Part shown: piece by piece, positions 42,214 through 49,498 of the stretch
How the letters are laid out: each line of letters opens with the position of its first letter
How positions within the stretch are numbered: position 1 is the first letter of the stretch
NCBI GenBank assembly: GCA_964609975.1
Contig: CAZSTR010000003.1
Span: forward strand, 1-64,000
Source: UBA5905 sp964609975
GTDB taxonomy: Bacteria; Bacillota; Clostridia; Oscillospirales; Acutalibacteraceae
Length of the DNA stretch: 64,000 bases
Reading direction: 5' to 3'
Notes under the pieces: generated by a model
What the model saw: the letters and a program-made list of their open reading frames with translations, nothing else
What the model was told of the DNA's origin: nothing
The model's database searches: none
Made by a program: the position numbers and the translations under genes

Positions 42214-43095
42214 GTGTTTTGGGTAATGTTTGCCCTTGCGATAGGAATCATGCTATTGGTTCTTGCTTTGAAAAAAGGAAGCTATGAAGCCGGCTCTTAT
42301 TCGCAGATAACGAAAGTCCCTTTTTTTCAAAGAAAGCGCAATGTGGGTTGCTATGGCGAATATCTCATATACGAACAGCTGAAATCATTAGAAAATTCCG
42401 GAATGCGGTTCTTGTTCAATGCGTATATTCCCACCAATGGCGGTACGACCGCTGAAATTGATGTTTTACTGCTATGCAACAAGGGAGTTATTGTTATAGA
42501 AAGCAAGAATTATGGTGGCTGGATATTTGGAAGTGAGCATCAAAGGCTTTGGTATCAGACATTGCCTGCCGGTGACGGGTTGAGTACGAAGGAGAGCTTT
42601 TATAACCCGATAATGCAGAATCGTTCGCATATCCGGCATCTCGCCAGATTGATTGGCGAAAATATTCCCATGTATTCCTTTGTTGTGTTTTCGGACAGAT
42701 GTAAACTGAAAAATATCGCCGTAAACAGTAGCGATGTGCGTGTTGTTCGCCGAAAAATGCTCTATGCTTCATTGCTTGATTTGTTTCATAGTGTTCCGGG
42801 TAATGCTTTGAGTGAACAGGATGTTGCAGGCATATACGAACGATTATACCCGTATACGCAAACAAGTCCGGAGAGAAAGTCTATTTACATTTCAAATGCC
42901 CAACGCTATGCGAATTTACAGAGTAACAAATCATCGCCGAAAAGCAAACCGCTTGTGAAGGGAGATGGTTATCATTGTCCGCAGTGTGGGGGAAAGCTTA
43001 TTTTGAGAACGGCGACAAAAGGTGTATATGCGGGGAATCCATTTCTGGGATGTGCCAATTACCCTAAGTGCCGATATATCCAAAGCTTAAAATAG
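42214..43095 (+). CDS. NERD-domain protein with topoisomerase-type zinc finger
   Basis: 293 residues: an N-terminal membrane helix (1-19), a NERD nuclease-like domain (about 45-160) with GEYLIYEQL, the acidic TTAEIDVLLLCNKGVIVIESKN (the D-x-n-E-x-K pattern of the PD-D/ExK fold), and a C-terminal zf-C4_Topoisom finger with C-P-Q-C and C-A-N-Y-P-K-C. The substrate is unknown; NERD proteins are linked to DNA processing. GTG start after GGGGGG. Base composition is clearly more AT-rich than all neighbours, indicating recent transfer. Confidence 0.85.
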   Translation: MFWVMFALAIGIMLLVLALKKGSYEAGSYSQITKVPFFQRKRNVGCYGEYLIYEQLKSLENSGMRFLFNAYIPTNGGTTAEIDVLLLCNKGVIVIESKNYGGWIFGSEHQRLWYQTLPAGDGLSTKESFYNPIMQNRSHIRHLARLIGENIPMYSFVVFSDRCKLKNIAVNSSDVRVVRRKMLYASLLDLFHSVPGNALSEQDVAGIYERLYPYTQTSPERKSIYISNAQRYANLQSNKSSPKSKPLVKGDGYHCPQCGGKLILRTATKGVYAGNPFLGCANYPKCRYIQSLK

Positions 43096-43152
43096 GCACA
43101 AGAAGGCATCCCATTATTGATTGAAAATCTGCATAAAAACATCGGTTGGCAC

Positions 43153-43190
43153 AAGACCGCAAAGTTCTGCATGGACTTTGCGGTCTTTTT
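43153..43190 (+). terminator. terminator after the NERD gene
   Basis: Stem AGACCGCAAAG / CTTTGCGGTCT with six T. The following 140 bases hold no gene and lead to the capsid cassette promoter. Confidence 0.9.
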
Positions 43191-43333
43191 TATTGCCCCG
43201 GCGGTTCCTTGGGGATATTGCCGGGATTCTCTTTTCGCTGGGGAATTCGACAGAATTGGACAAAATTTTCCGACAAAAAAGCGGAAAAAGGGAAAATGGC
43301 GGGATTTTTTCGCAAAAAAGCGTGTAGAAGGGG

Positions 43334-43362
43334 TTGACATGGCAAAAAATGGCAATTACAAT
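43334..43362 (+). promoter_or_regulatory. promoter of the head cassette
   Basis: TTGACA (43334-43339), 17-base spacer, TACAAT (43357-43362). Confidence 0.88.
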
Positions 43363-43371
43363 AGAAATAGA

Positions 43372-43385
43372 CGAACAAATGTTCC
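43372..43385 (+). promoter_or_regulatory. LexA (SOS) box of the head cassette
   Basis: CGAACAAATGTTCC, a 14/14 match to the Gram-positive LexA consensus CGAAC-RNRY-GTTYC, 10 bases after the -10. Its first 13 bases are identical to the dinB LexA box in this window. Confidence 0.88.
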
Positions 43386-43405
43386 GAATTGAAAAGGAGG
43401 GGCGT

Positions 43406-43600
43406 ATGTGTTTAGGCGATTGGCGTAGAAAAACCGCCGGGATGGCGGATGAGCTGCCGCTGTTTTTTCGCTTTGCGGAGGAGGGGCCGGCGACCATCGA
43501 CGACTATTTTGAAGGGGAGGAGGTGGAGAAAAGCCGCTATTGGGAAAGCCGGAATGGCTGGCACCCCTGTGTGCTTGTGACGCTTGGAAAGGAGGTATGA
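43406..43600 (+). CDS. small unknown protein, first gene of the SOS-controlled cassette
   Basis: 64 residues starting at an ATG 7 bases after AAGGAGGGG. The sequence is acidic and aromatic (DELPLFFRFAEEGPATIDDYFEGEEVEKSRYW). No family recognised and no helix-turn-helix visible. As the first gene read after LexA release it could be a regulator or adaptor; this is conjecture. Confidence 0.55.
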   Translation: MCLGDWRRKTAGMADELPLFFRFAEEGPATIDDYFEGEEVEKSRYWESRNGWHPCVLVTLGKEV

Positions 43601-43648
43601 GGACGAGAAAAGAAAATGGCGCCTGAGGGCGAAAGGAGTGGAAAAGCA

Positions 43649-44053
43649 ATGGACACACCCTTGGAGCGTCGCCGATTGGCGACACTGACGGAGGGGATTG
43701 AAAAAGCGAAGGCATATGCGCAGGAGCAGGATGTGCCGTTGACCGCGGAGCGGCTGGCGGCCACACTAGACATGGATTTAGAGGAATTTCGCCGCATAGC
43801 ACGCGGGGAATATCCGGCGAAAACCCCGGCCACGCGGGAAAAGGTGGCGCTGCTGATGCGCGCCGGGCGGGAGGCAACCGCCAGCGTTGTGGAGCACGCC
43901 ATGCGGCGCGGATCGGGCACGAATATGCATTTGCTTTATCTCAAGAACAACGCAGGATATGACAAAGAAAAGGAAATCGCCGCCGGAGGGTCGGAGAAAA
44001 AGGACGATCCGCCGCCGGTGGTATTCATCCGAGAGGGGGATATTTCTGAATAA
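43649..44053 (+). CDS. putative terminase small subunit
   Basis: 134 residues. The N-terminal half is helical with a possible helix-turn-helix (LTAERLAATLDMDLEEFRRIARGEYP); GTNMHLLYLKNNAGYDKEKE is a pattern I associate with small terminase or DNA-binding proteins of Firmicute phages (L-L-K-N-x-A-G-Y). Small subunits recognise viral DNA and start packaging. The ATG at 43649 follows GAAAGGAG. Its place immediately upstream of terL supports the call. Confidence 0.65.
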   Translation: MDTPLERRRLATLTEGIEKAKAYAQEQDVPLTAERLAATLDMDLEEFRRIARGEYPAKTPATREKVALLMRAGREATASVVEHAMRRGSGTNMHLLYLKNNAGYDKEKEIAAGGSEKKDDPPPVVFIREGDISE

Positions 44054-44054
44054 T

Positions 44055-44228
44055 ATGGCTGAGCTGATGGAGGTTTACCGTCAGTCCTTGCTTGGACTGC
44101 AAAAGAGGCATGAGGAATTGACAAATCAGCGTCATTTTTTTGATAAACGAGTGGCGCTTTTGGAGGAGGAAATGGATGAAATATGGGAGGCGATGCACAT
44201 GATGGAGCCATATCTGCACAGCACATAA
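44055..44228 (+). CDS. small coiled-coil protein in the terminase region
   Basis: 57 residues, one long predicted helix with heptad leucines (LMEVYRQSLLGLQKRHEEL, RVALLEEEMDEIWEAM). It starts just after the terS stop and overlaps the terL frame by 46 bases if terL starts at 44183. Function unknown; possibly a small terminase accessory factor. Confidence 0.5.
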   Translation: MAELMEVYRQSLLGLQKRHEELTNQRHFFDKRVALLEEEMDEIWEAMHMMEPYLHST

Positions 44229-45511
44229 GGGCGGCCGAAACGGTGCAGGTTTCGGAGCTTGTGGGAGGAGGGTACGGCGCCTTTTGGCGCTGTCGCAAGC
44301 GCTATCGGGTCATTAAAGGCGGCAAGGGGTCGAAAAAATCCTCCACGGCGGCGCTGTGGTATATCGTGCACCTGATGAAATATCCGGAAGCGAATTTGCT
44401 GGTGGTGCGGCAGGTATACCGCACCCATGCGGACAGCACCTATGCCCAGCTCCGCTGGGCCATCCGCCGCCTGCGGGTGGAGCACCTCTGGCGGGCAGGA
44501 AAAGAGCCGCTGGAGTTGGTATACCGTCCCACGGGTCAGCGAATTCTGTTCCGCGGGATGGACCATGTGGACAAGCTGGCCTCCACCACGGTGGACACGG
44601 GTGTGCTTTGCTGGGTTTGGGTGGAGGAGGCCTTCGAAATCGCCCGCGAGGTGGATTTCGACAAGCTGGATTTGTCCATCCCGCGGGGCGCTGTGCGGCC
44701 GCCGCTTTTCAAACAGACGACCCTGACCTTCAACCCTTGGAGCGAGCATCATTGGTTGAAAAAGCGGTTCTTCGACCATCGGGACGGACAGGTTTTGGCG
44801 ATGACGGTGGATTATCGCTGTAACGAATTTCTCGACGAGGCGGATAAACAGCTGTTCGAGCGACTGCAAAGGGAAAACCCACGGCGCTATGCGGTGGCGG
44901 GGCTTGGCCAATGGGGACATAGCGAGGGGCTGGTTTTCGAAAACTGGGAGGTGCAGGAATTTTCGCTGGAAGGGCTTCGTGCCCCTTCCATGCACCACAT
45001 TTTCGGCTTAGACTACGGTTATAGCAATGATCCAACGGCCTTTATCGCAGCGGCGGTGGAGGAAAAAACAAAAACGCTGTTTATCTATGATGAGCATTAT
45101 CAGCGTCGGATGCTTAACGAGGACATTGCGGCAATGCTGCGGGAGAAAGGGGTTCAGAAGGAGCGCATCCGGGCGGACAGTGCAGAGCCGAAATCCAACG
45201 ATGATTTGCGGCGGCTGGGTATCCGGCGGTTGACCCCCGCCGACAAGCGACCGGGCAGCGTGAACGCCGGAATTGCCCGGTTGCAGGAATATCGGATTCT
45301 TGTACACCCCCGTTGTGTGCACACGGCGCAGGAGCTGAACAGTTATTGCTGGCAAAGCGGCGGCCGGGACGGAGAGTTTTTCAACCGCCCGGCGGATAGG
45401 GATAATCATCTGATGGATGCGTTGCGCTATGCCATGGATGAGTTTCCGCGAGGGACGCCGGAAAAGGGTCAGGTACGCAGCTATGGGCCAGGCGGCGGCT
45501 GGGCGGGATAA
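44183..45511 (+). CDS. terL: phage terminase large subunit (PBSX type)
   Basis: 442 residues, the DNA-packaging motor and nuclease. The ATPase domain has the P-loop variant KGGKGSKKSS near residue 45 and Walker B CWVWVEEAFEI. The RNase H-like nuclease has HIFGLDYGYSNDPTAF (first Asp), IRADSAEPKSN (second) and RDNHLMDALRYAM (third); all catalytic acids are intact. The protein resembles the PBSX/TIGR01547 branch. Start ATG 44183 overlaps the previous gene; GTG at 44243 after AAGGGCGG would give the usual family N-terminus. No inactivating change was seen. Confidence 0.9.
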   Translation: MGGDAHDGAISAQHIRAAETVQVSELVGGGYGAFWRCRKRYRVIKGGKGSKKSSTAALWYIVHLMKYPEANLLVVRQVYRTHADSTYAQLRWAIRRLRVEHLWRAGKEPLELVYRPTGQRILFRGMDHVDKLASTTVDTGVLCWVWVEEAFEIAREVDFDKLDLSIPRGAVRPPLFKQTTLTFNPWSEHHWLKKRFFDHRDGQVLAMTVDYRCNEFLDEADKQLFERLQRENPRRYAVAGLGQWGHSEGLVFENWEVQEFSLEGLRAPSMHHIFGLDYGYSNDPTAFIAAAVEEKTKTLFIYDEHYQRRMLNEDIAAMLREKGVQKERIRADSAEPKSNDDLRRLGIRRLTPADKRPGSVNAGIARLQEYRILVHPRCVHTAQELNSYCWQSGGRDGEFFNRPADRDNHLMDALRYAMDEFPRGTPEKGQVRSYGPGGGWAG

Positions 45512-45544
45512 AAGCACGGAAAATGCGAAAAGGAGGATAGAGCA

Positions 45545-45733
45545 ATGTTTTTTGGTGGGTTTCTGTGCGGGTGCGGAGTGGTGACAGCGGCTTTTCTTTT
45601 GGCGCGCCGCCGCGGGCGCACCGGCCTTCCCGCTGGGCGAAGGCAACGGGCCGAATGGCAAAAAAATCGGAATTTTTTATATTATGACGGGACGGCGATG
45701 CCGCCCGTGAAGGAGGAGAAGCATGGAGGATAA
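45545..45733 (+). CDS. small single-helix membrane protein in the head cassette
   Basis: 62 residues: a Gly/Cys-rich hydrophobic helix (FFGGFLCGCGVVTAAFLLA) followed by a strongly basic tail. A good AAAAGGAGG site precedes it. Its single helix and basic C-terminus are compatible with a pinholin-like or membrane-targeting role, but there is no endolysin nearby. It overlaps the portal start by 11 bases. Confidence 0.5.
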   Translation: MFFGGFLCGCGVVTAAFLLARRRGRTGLPAGRRQRAEWQKNRNFLYYDGTAMPPVKEEKHGG

Positions 45734-47342
45734 TCGAACACAGCCGACAACGGACGAGGTGTTTCGGGAATTCGAACGGGGCGTCGTCTTCAAGCGCAGT
45801 CTCGGCGAACGGGGAATGTATGAGCAAAACAGCATAAACGAGCGGTTTTATTCCGGAGACCAGTGGCAGGGAGTGCATTGCGGCGACAGCCGGCCGCTGG
45901 TGCGGCACAATGTGATTCGCCGCATCGGCGAATACAAAATGGCGGTTGTCGCGGCAGCGCCGGCGGCGGTGCAGTTTTCGGTGGAGGGAATTCCCAACAC
46001 CTTGGCTATGCAGGAAAAAATTCGCCGGTATCGTCAGGCCTTGTGCCGCGACGAGGACTGCGAGGAATTGTCCGGCGCGGAGGAGGCGCAAACGGTGGCG
46101 GCGGCGTTAACGGATTATTTCGCTACCACCGGGAGGCGCTTGCGGCTTAACGATTTGGGTCAGCGGGCGTTGCGCAACGCCTATATCTCCGGAAGCGGCG
46201 TGCTGTATACCTATTGGGATGACCGGGTGTGCACGGGACTATACGCCGACCGGGCGAAGCAAAAGCCGATTCGCGGCGACATCGCCTGCGAGGTGCTGGA
46301 CATCGAGCAGGTGTATTTCGGTGATCCGTATTTGGAGGAGCTACAAGAGCAGCCCTTTATCCTCGTCGCCCAGCAGAAGCCGCTGGCGCAGGTGCGTCGT
46401 CAGGCGAAGCGGGAGGGCTGTGTCGGATGGGAGAAAATCCGGGCGGATGACGGCGGGCAGGAGCCGGAGGGCCGGGTGACGGTTTTGACTCGGTTTTGGA
46501 AGGAATATGACGAGGAGGGAGAATGTTGCCGGGTGATGGCCATGCGGGTGTGCCGGAACGCGGTTCTGCGGCCCGCCTGGGATTTGGGGGTGCGGCTATA
46601 TCCACTGAGCCTGTTTCGCTGGGAGGAGAAGCGGGACGCGGCCTATGGAGAAAGCGAAATTCCCTATCTCATTCCCAACCAGATTGCCATCAACCGCACC
46701 GTTTCGGCTGGGGTTTGGGCGGTGATGCTGTCGGGGATGCCCATCATGTTGGTGAACGGGGAGCTTGTACCCCAGCCCATCACCAACGACCCCGGCCAAA
46801 TTATCCCCATTTACGGCTCGGCGGAGGATTTGCAAAACGCGGTGCACTATGTGGAACCGCCTGCTTTTTCGGCGGATTTCAACGCCAATGTGCAAAACCT
46901 CATCACGGAAACCATGACGCAGGCCGGTATCAGCACCACCCTCTTGGGCGATGTGAAGCCGGACAACACCTCGGCCATTTTGGCGGTGCGGGAGGCATCG
47001 CTCATGCCTTTACAGCTTATTCAAAATCGCTATTTCGGCTTTATCGAGCAAACTGCCCGCATTTGGGCGGAATTCTGGCTGACGATGTACGGAGACCGGG
47101 CGTTGAAGCTGGAGCTGCCGGACGGGGTCTGGTATATGGCCTTTCAGGCAGATAAATATCGGGATTTGCTGTTGTCCATTTCGGTGGATGTGGGCGCCGG
47201 AAGCCAGTACAGCGAGACCCGCTCCGTGGAAACGCTGGACAATTTGTATACGAACGGTGTGATCACCGCAAAACAGTATTTGAGCCGCCTGCCACAGGGC
47301 TTTGTTCCAAAGCTGGATGCCCTGATGCAGGAGCTTGAATAA
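45723..47342 (+). CDS. phage portal protein
   Basis: 539 residues, the dodecameric ring at the packaging vertex. Recognisable portal features are FYSGDQWQ...RPLVRHNVIRRIGEYKMAVV, NAYISGSGVLYTYWD, EVLDIEQVYFGDPYLEELQEQPFI, SEIPYLIPNQIAINRT (stem/clip region) and the helix ISTTLLGDVKPDNTSAILAVREASLMPLQLIQNRYF. Length is normal and uninterrupted. GAAGGAGG precedes the ATG. Confidence 0.88.
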   Translation: MEDNRTQPTTDEVFREFERGVVFKRSLGERGMYEQNSINERFYSGDQWQGVHCGDSRPLVRHNVIRRIGEYKMAVVAAAPAAVQFSVEGIPNTLAMQEKIRRYRQALCRDEDCEELSGAEEAQTVAAALTDYFATTGRRLRLNDLGQRALRNAYISGSGVLYTYWDDRVCTGLYADRAKQKPIRGDIACEVLDIEQVYFGDPYLEELQEQPFILVAQQKPLAQVRRQAKREGCVGWEKIRADDGGQEPEGRVTVLTRFWKEYDEEGECCRVMAMRVCRNAVLRPAWDLGVRLYPLSLFRWEEKRDAAYGESEIPYLIPNQIAINRTVSAGVWAVMLSGMPIMLVNGELVPQPITNDPGQIIPIYGSAEDLQNAVHYVEPPAFSADFNANVQNLITETMTQAGISTTLLGDVKPDNTSAILAVREASLMPLQLIQNRYFGFIEQTARIWAEFWLTMYGDRALKLELPDGVWYMAFQADKYRDLLLSISVDVGAGSQYSETRSVETLDNLYTNGVITAKQYLSRLPQGFVPKLDALMQELE

Positions 47343-47406
47343 GGCCTTCCCTCTTGACCCCAATGGAGACAGGGGAGGTGTGATTTATGCGATAGGAGGA
47401 AAAAGC

Positions 47407-47886
47407 ATGGAAAAAACGAACCCGATGATTCCGCAGGAGGAAGAAACAAACGAACCGGTCGGTCTGGAGGAGCCAATGCCGTTGGAAGTCTCGACGCAGG
47501 ATGCTTTTTCGGGGGCGACCGAAGCGGACGGCGCGGCGCCGGTCGCGAAAATGGTCGAAGCAGAGGCAGAAGGAGAAAAGCGTGCGTCGGCGGACATCAC
47601 CCACCGCCTGGCGATGGATTTTATTCGGATGCAACAGCAGATGCCTTCGTTGCAATCGCCGGATGCGCTCCCCGATGCGGTGTTTGACATGGCTGCGCGG
47701 GAGAACATCCCGCTGATGGATGCGTTTTTGCGCATCCGCTGGCAGGAGGAGCAGAAAATCCGGCGAGAGGAGGAGCGGCGCCACATGGCGGCGCTCAGCT
47801 CCAGTGGCTCTCTGCGAAAGGGACAGACAGCTGTTTCACCGGAGCAGGATGCCTTTGCCCGCTCATTTCGGCGGGCGCTGCGATGA
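47407..47886 (+). CDS. putative capsid scaffolding protein
   Basis: 159 residues between portal and capsid genes, the standard place for scaffold. The first 60 residues are acidic and disordered (EEETNEPVGLEEPMPLEV); the middle is helical, and the C-terminus is basic (DAFARSFRRALR), as in scaffolds that bind capsid protein through a basic C-terminal helix. No protease gene is present, so the scaffold would exit or remain uncleaved. Confidence 0.6.
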   Translation: MEKTNPMIPQEEETNEPVGLEEPMPLEVSTQDAFSGATEADGAAPVAKMVEAEAEGEKRASADITHRLAMDFIRMQQQMPSLQSPDALPDAVFDMAARENIPLMDAFLRIRWQEEQKIRREEERRHMAALSSSGSLRKGQTAVSPEQDAFARSFRRALR

Positions 47887-47940
47887 AATGCAAAAAGCAC
47901 GCAGAAAACAAAAATGTGAAAAAAGAAAGGAAAATGAAAA

Positions 47941-48858
47941 ATGAGCTTGAATTTGAATGATATGTCTGTGAAAATGACCGATACGCTGGACAAGGCCGTA
48001 GTGGAAAAGCCGGTCACCGGCTTTCTCGCCGACAATTCCCTGCGAGGAAAATTCGTGGGCACGAAGACGGTGATGATTCCGGAGATGAATGTGTCTGGTC
48101 TGGGCGATTATAACCGGGACACCGGCTTTGTCAGCGGCACGGTTTCGGTTTCATCCACCCCCTTTACGCTGGCGATGGACCGAGGCCGCTCCTTCCAGCT
48201 GGACCGCGAGGATCATGACGAAAGCGGCGTGGCTGACCTGGCCGGCCAGATTATGGGCGAATTTGTGCGCACCCAGGTGGTGCCGGAAATCGACGCCTAT
48301 GTGCTGTCGAAGCTGGCGGGCTATGCGGTGACGAAAAATCAGACGGTGACAGGAACGCCCGCCACCGAGGGGCTGAAAATGCTGCAGAATGCCATCGCCG
48401 CGGCGCAAAACGCGGTGGGCTATGACGAGGAGCTGGTGGCCTTTGTGGACAGCACCATGTGGTCTGCTCTGCAGAACAGCGAGGAGCTTTCCCGTATGCT
48501 GGTGGCCAGCGATTTTCAGAAAGGTGAGCTGAACACGCGGGTGACGAGCCTGAACGGCGTGGCGATTTTGCCGGTGCCGGACAGCCGTATGAAAACCGCC
48601 TTCACCTTCAACGACGGCACCACCTTCGGCCAGGAGAGCGGCGGATTTGTTCCCGCCTCCTCCGCCAAGAGCATCGGACTTTTGCTCATCCCGCGGCGGG
48701 CGGCGTCCCTTATCAAGAAAACCGAGCAGGTGCGCTGTTTTGACCCGGAGCATAATCTGCAGGCGGACGCCTGGAAAATGGACTATCGTCTCTATTATGA
48801 TGTGGTGGTGAAAAACAGCCTTGGCAGCGGTATCATCGCCTATACCTTTGGAGAATAA
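47941..48858 (+). CDS. major capsid protein (HK97 fold predicted)
   Basis: 305 residues. The pattern GKFVGTKTVMIPEMNVSGLGDYNRDTGF...PFTLAMDRGRSFQLDREDHDESG (E-loop and spine helix region) and VRTQVVPEIDAYVLSKLAGYA is that of many siphovirus capsid proteins. It is complete, with the A-domain and C-terminal strands (DYRLYYDVVVKNSLGSGIIAY). Encapsulins share the fold but lack adjacent portal and terminase, so a phage-type head is favoured. Confidence 0.85.
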   Translation: MSLNLNDMSVKMTDTLDKAVVEKPVTGFLADNSLRGKFVGTKTVMIPEMNVSGLGDYNRDTGFVSGTVSVSSTPFTLAMDRGRSFQLDREDHDESGVADLAGQIMGEFVRTQVVPEIDAYVLSKLAGYAVTKNQTVTGTPATEGLKMLQNAIAAAQNAVGYDEELVAFVDSTMWSALQNSEELSRMLVASDFQKGELNTRVTSLNGVAILPVPDSRMKTAFTFNDGTTFGQESGGFVPASSAKSIGLLLIPRRAASLIKKTEQVRCFDPEHNLQADAWKMDYRLYYDVVVKNSLGSGIIAYTFGE

Positions 48859-48903
48859 GTGAATGCAGAAAGCCGTAAAAAACGATAAGGGAGGTTGGGC
48901 GAT

Positions 48904-49245
48904 ATGACAGGGTTAGCTATTGTGCGGCAAGCCTATCACCTGATGGAAGAGCCGAAAAAGGCGGCGACGGCGGGAGCGCAGGAGCTGGTGGCGGTCAACC
49001 AGATTTACAGCGAGCTTTGGTGCCGGGAGCATCTTTCCGCCTTTCAGCCGCTGGATAGTCTGCAACGACCGCTGCTGTTGTCTTGGCGATGTCTGCCGGC
49101 GATGACCTATGGCACGGCGATGCTTCTCTGTCTCAACGACGGGGAAAAGCCATATGAAAAATACCGGGCGCTGTATGAGCGGGCGGCGGCGCACACCGGC
49201 GGCCCCTACGCCAGAAGGAGGGATCGGCTGTTTGAGCGAAAATGA
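48904..49245 (+). CDS. putative head completion / head-tail adaptor protein
   Basis: 113 residues starting at an ATG after AGGGAGG. The sequence (VAVNQIYSELWCREH, PLDSLQRPLLLSWRCLPAMTYGTAMLLCLNDGE) is mostly helical and resembles small connector proteins encoded just after capsid genes. It would seal the portal or attach a tail; no tail gene follows. Confidence 0.6.
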   Translation: MTGLAIVRQAYHLMEEPKKAATAGAQELVAVNQIYSELWCREHLSAFQPLDSLQRPLLLSWRCLPAMTYGTAMLLCLNDGEKPYEKYRALYERAAAHTGGPYARRRDRLFERK

Positions 49246-49363
49246 ACCGTTGTACGATATGGCGCGACTGCGGGAGCTGGTTCTGATACACTGGCTGGAA
49301 AGCCGGCAACGCAGACGGGTGGAGCAGCCGAAAACAAAGGAACAGGAAAAATTCGGAAAATAA
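49232..49363 (+). CDS. small charged protein at the cassette end, TTG start
   Basis: 43 residues from TTG at 49232, placed 10 bases after a good AAGGAGG; overlaps the adaptor end by 14 bases. Highly charged, one helix. Function unknown. A coding call rests on the ribosome binding site alone. Confidence 0.4.
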   Translation: MSENEPLYDMARLRELVLIHWLESRQRRRVEQPKTKEQEKFGK

Positions 49364-49376
49364 AAACGGCAGGACG

Positions 49377-49427
49377 TGAAAAAGAACGGAGCGGGCGGCG
49401 AGAGTCGTCCGCTCCGTTCTTTTTTTG
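49377..49427 (+). terminator. terminator closing the head cassette
   Basis: A 14-base perfect stem AAAGAACGGAGCGG / CCGCTCCGTTCTTT with seven T; it separates the cassette from spoIIIAA. Confidence 0.92.
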
Positions 49428-49446
49428 CAGAAAAAATGTCCGGCAT

Positions 49447-49476
49447 GGTCTATTTTTGCGGACAAGACCATATATA
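49447..49476 (+). promoter_or_regulatory. possible sigma-E promoter of the spoIIIA operon
   Basis: GGTCTATT (49447-49454), 14-base spacer, CATATATA (49469-49476), 22 bases before spoIIIAA. Spacing and the CATA start of the -10 fit sigma-E promoters; the -35 is approximate. An ATGGTCT / AGACCAT inverted repeat overlaps it. Confidence 0.45.
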
Positions 49477-49498
49477 TCCCACAAAAGGGGGGACAGGC

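Larger units (their letters stand above)
43334..49427 (+). mobile_element. SOS-controlled phage head cassette (terminase-portal-scaffold-capsid), no tail, lysis or integrase
   Basis: One transcription unit of ten genes between a LexA-controlled promoter and a terminator. It contains only DNA packaging and head functions in canonical phage order. No integrase, repressor, replication, tail, tape-measure, holin or endolysin gene is present, and no flanking direct repeats were seen. Reading frames are intact, and base and codon use match the host, unlike the AT-rich NERD gene beside it. It could be a domesticated particle system, a capsid-forming satellite, or a prophage trimmed to its head module. 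It ends 70 bases before the spoIIIA operon. Confidence 0.8.

Noticed and set aside
43246..43252. Exact 0A box (TTCGACA) upstream of the capsid cassette
   Set aside because: A single 7-mer is expected several times by chance in 64 kb and it lies far from the -35; Spo0A control cannot be claimed.
47941..48858. Capsid gene as an encapsulin nanocompartment
   Set aside because: Encapsulins are not accompanied by portal, terminase and scaffold genes, and no cargo enzyme with a targeting tail is adjacent.
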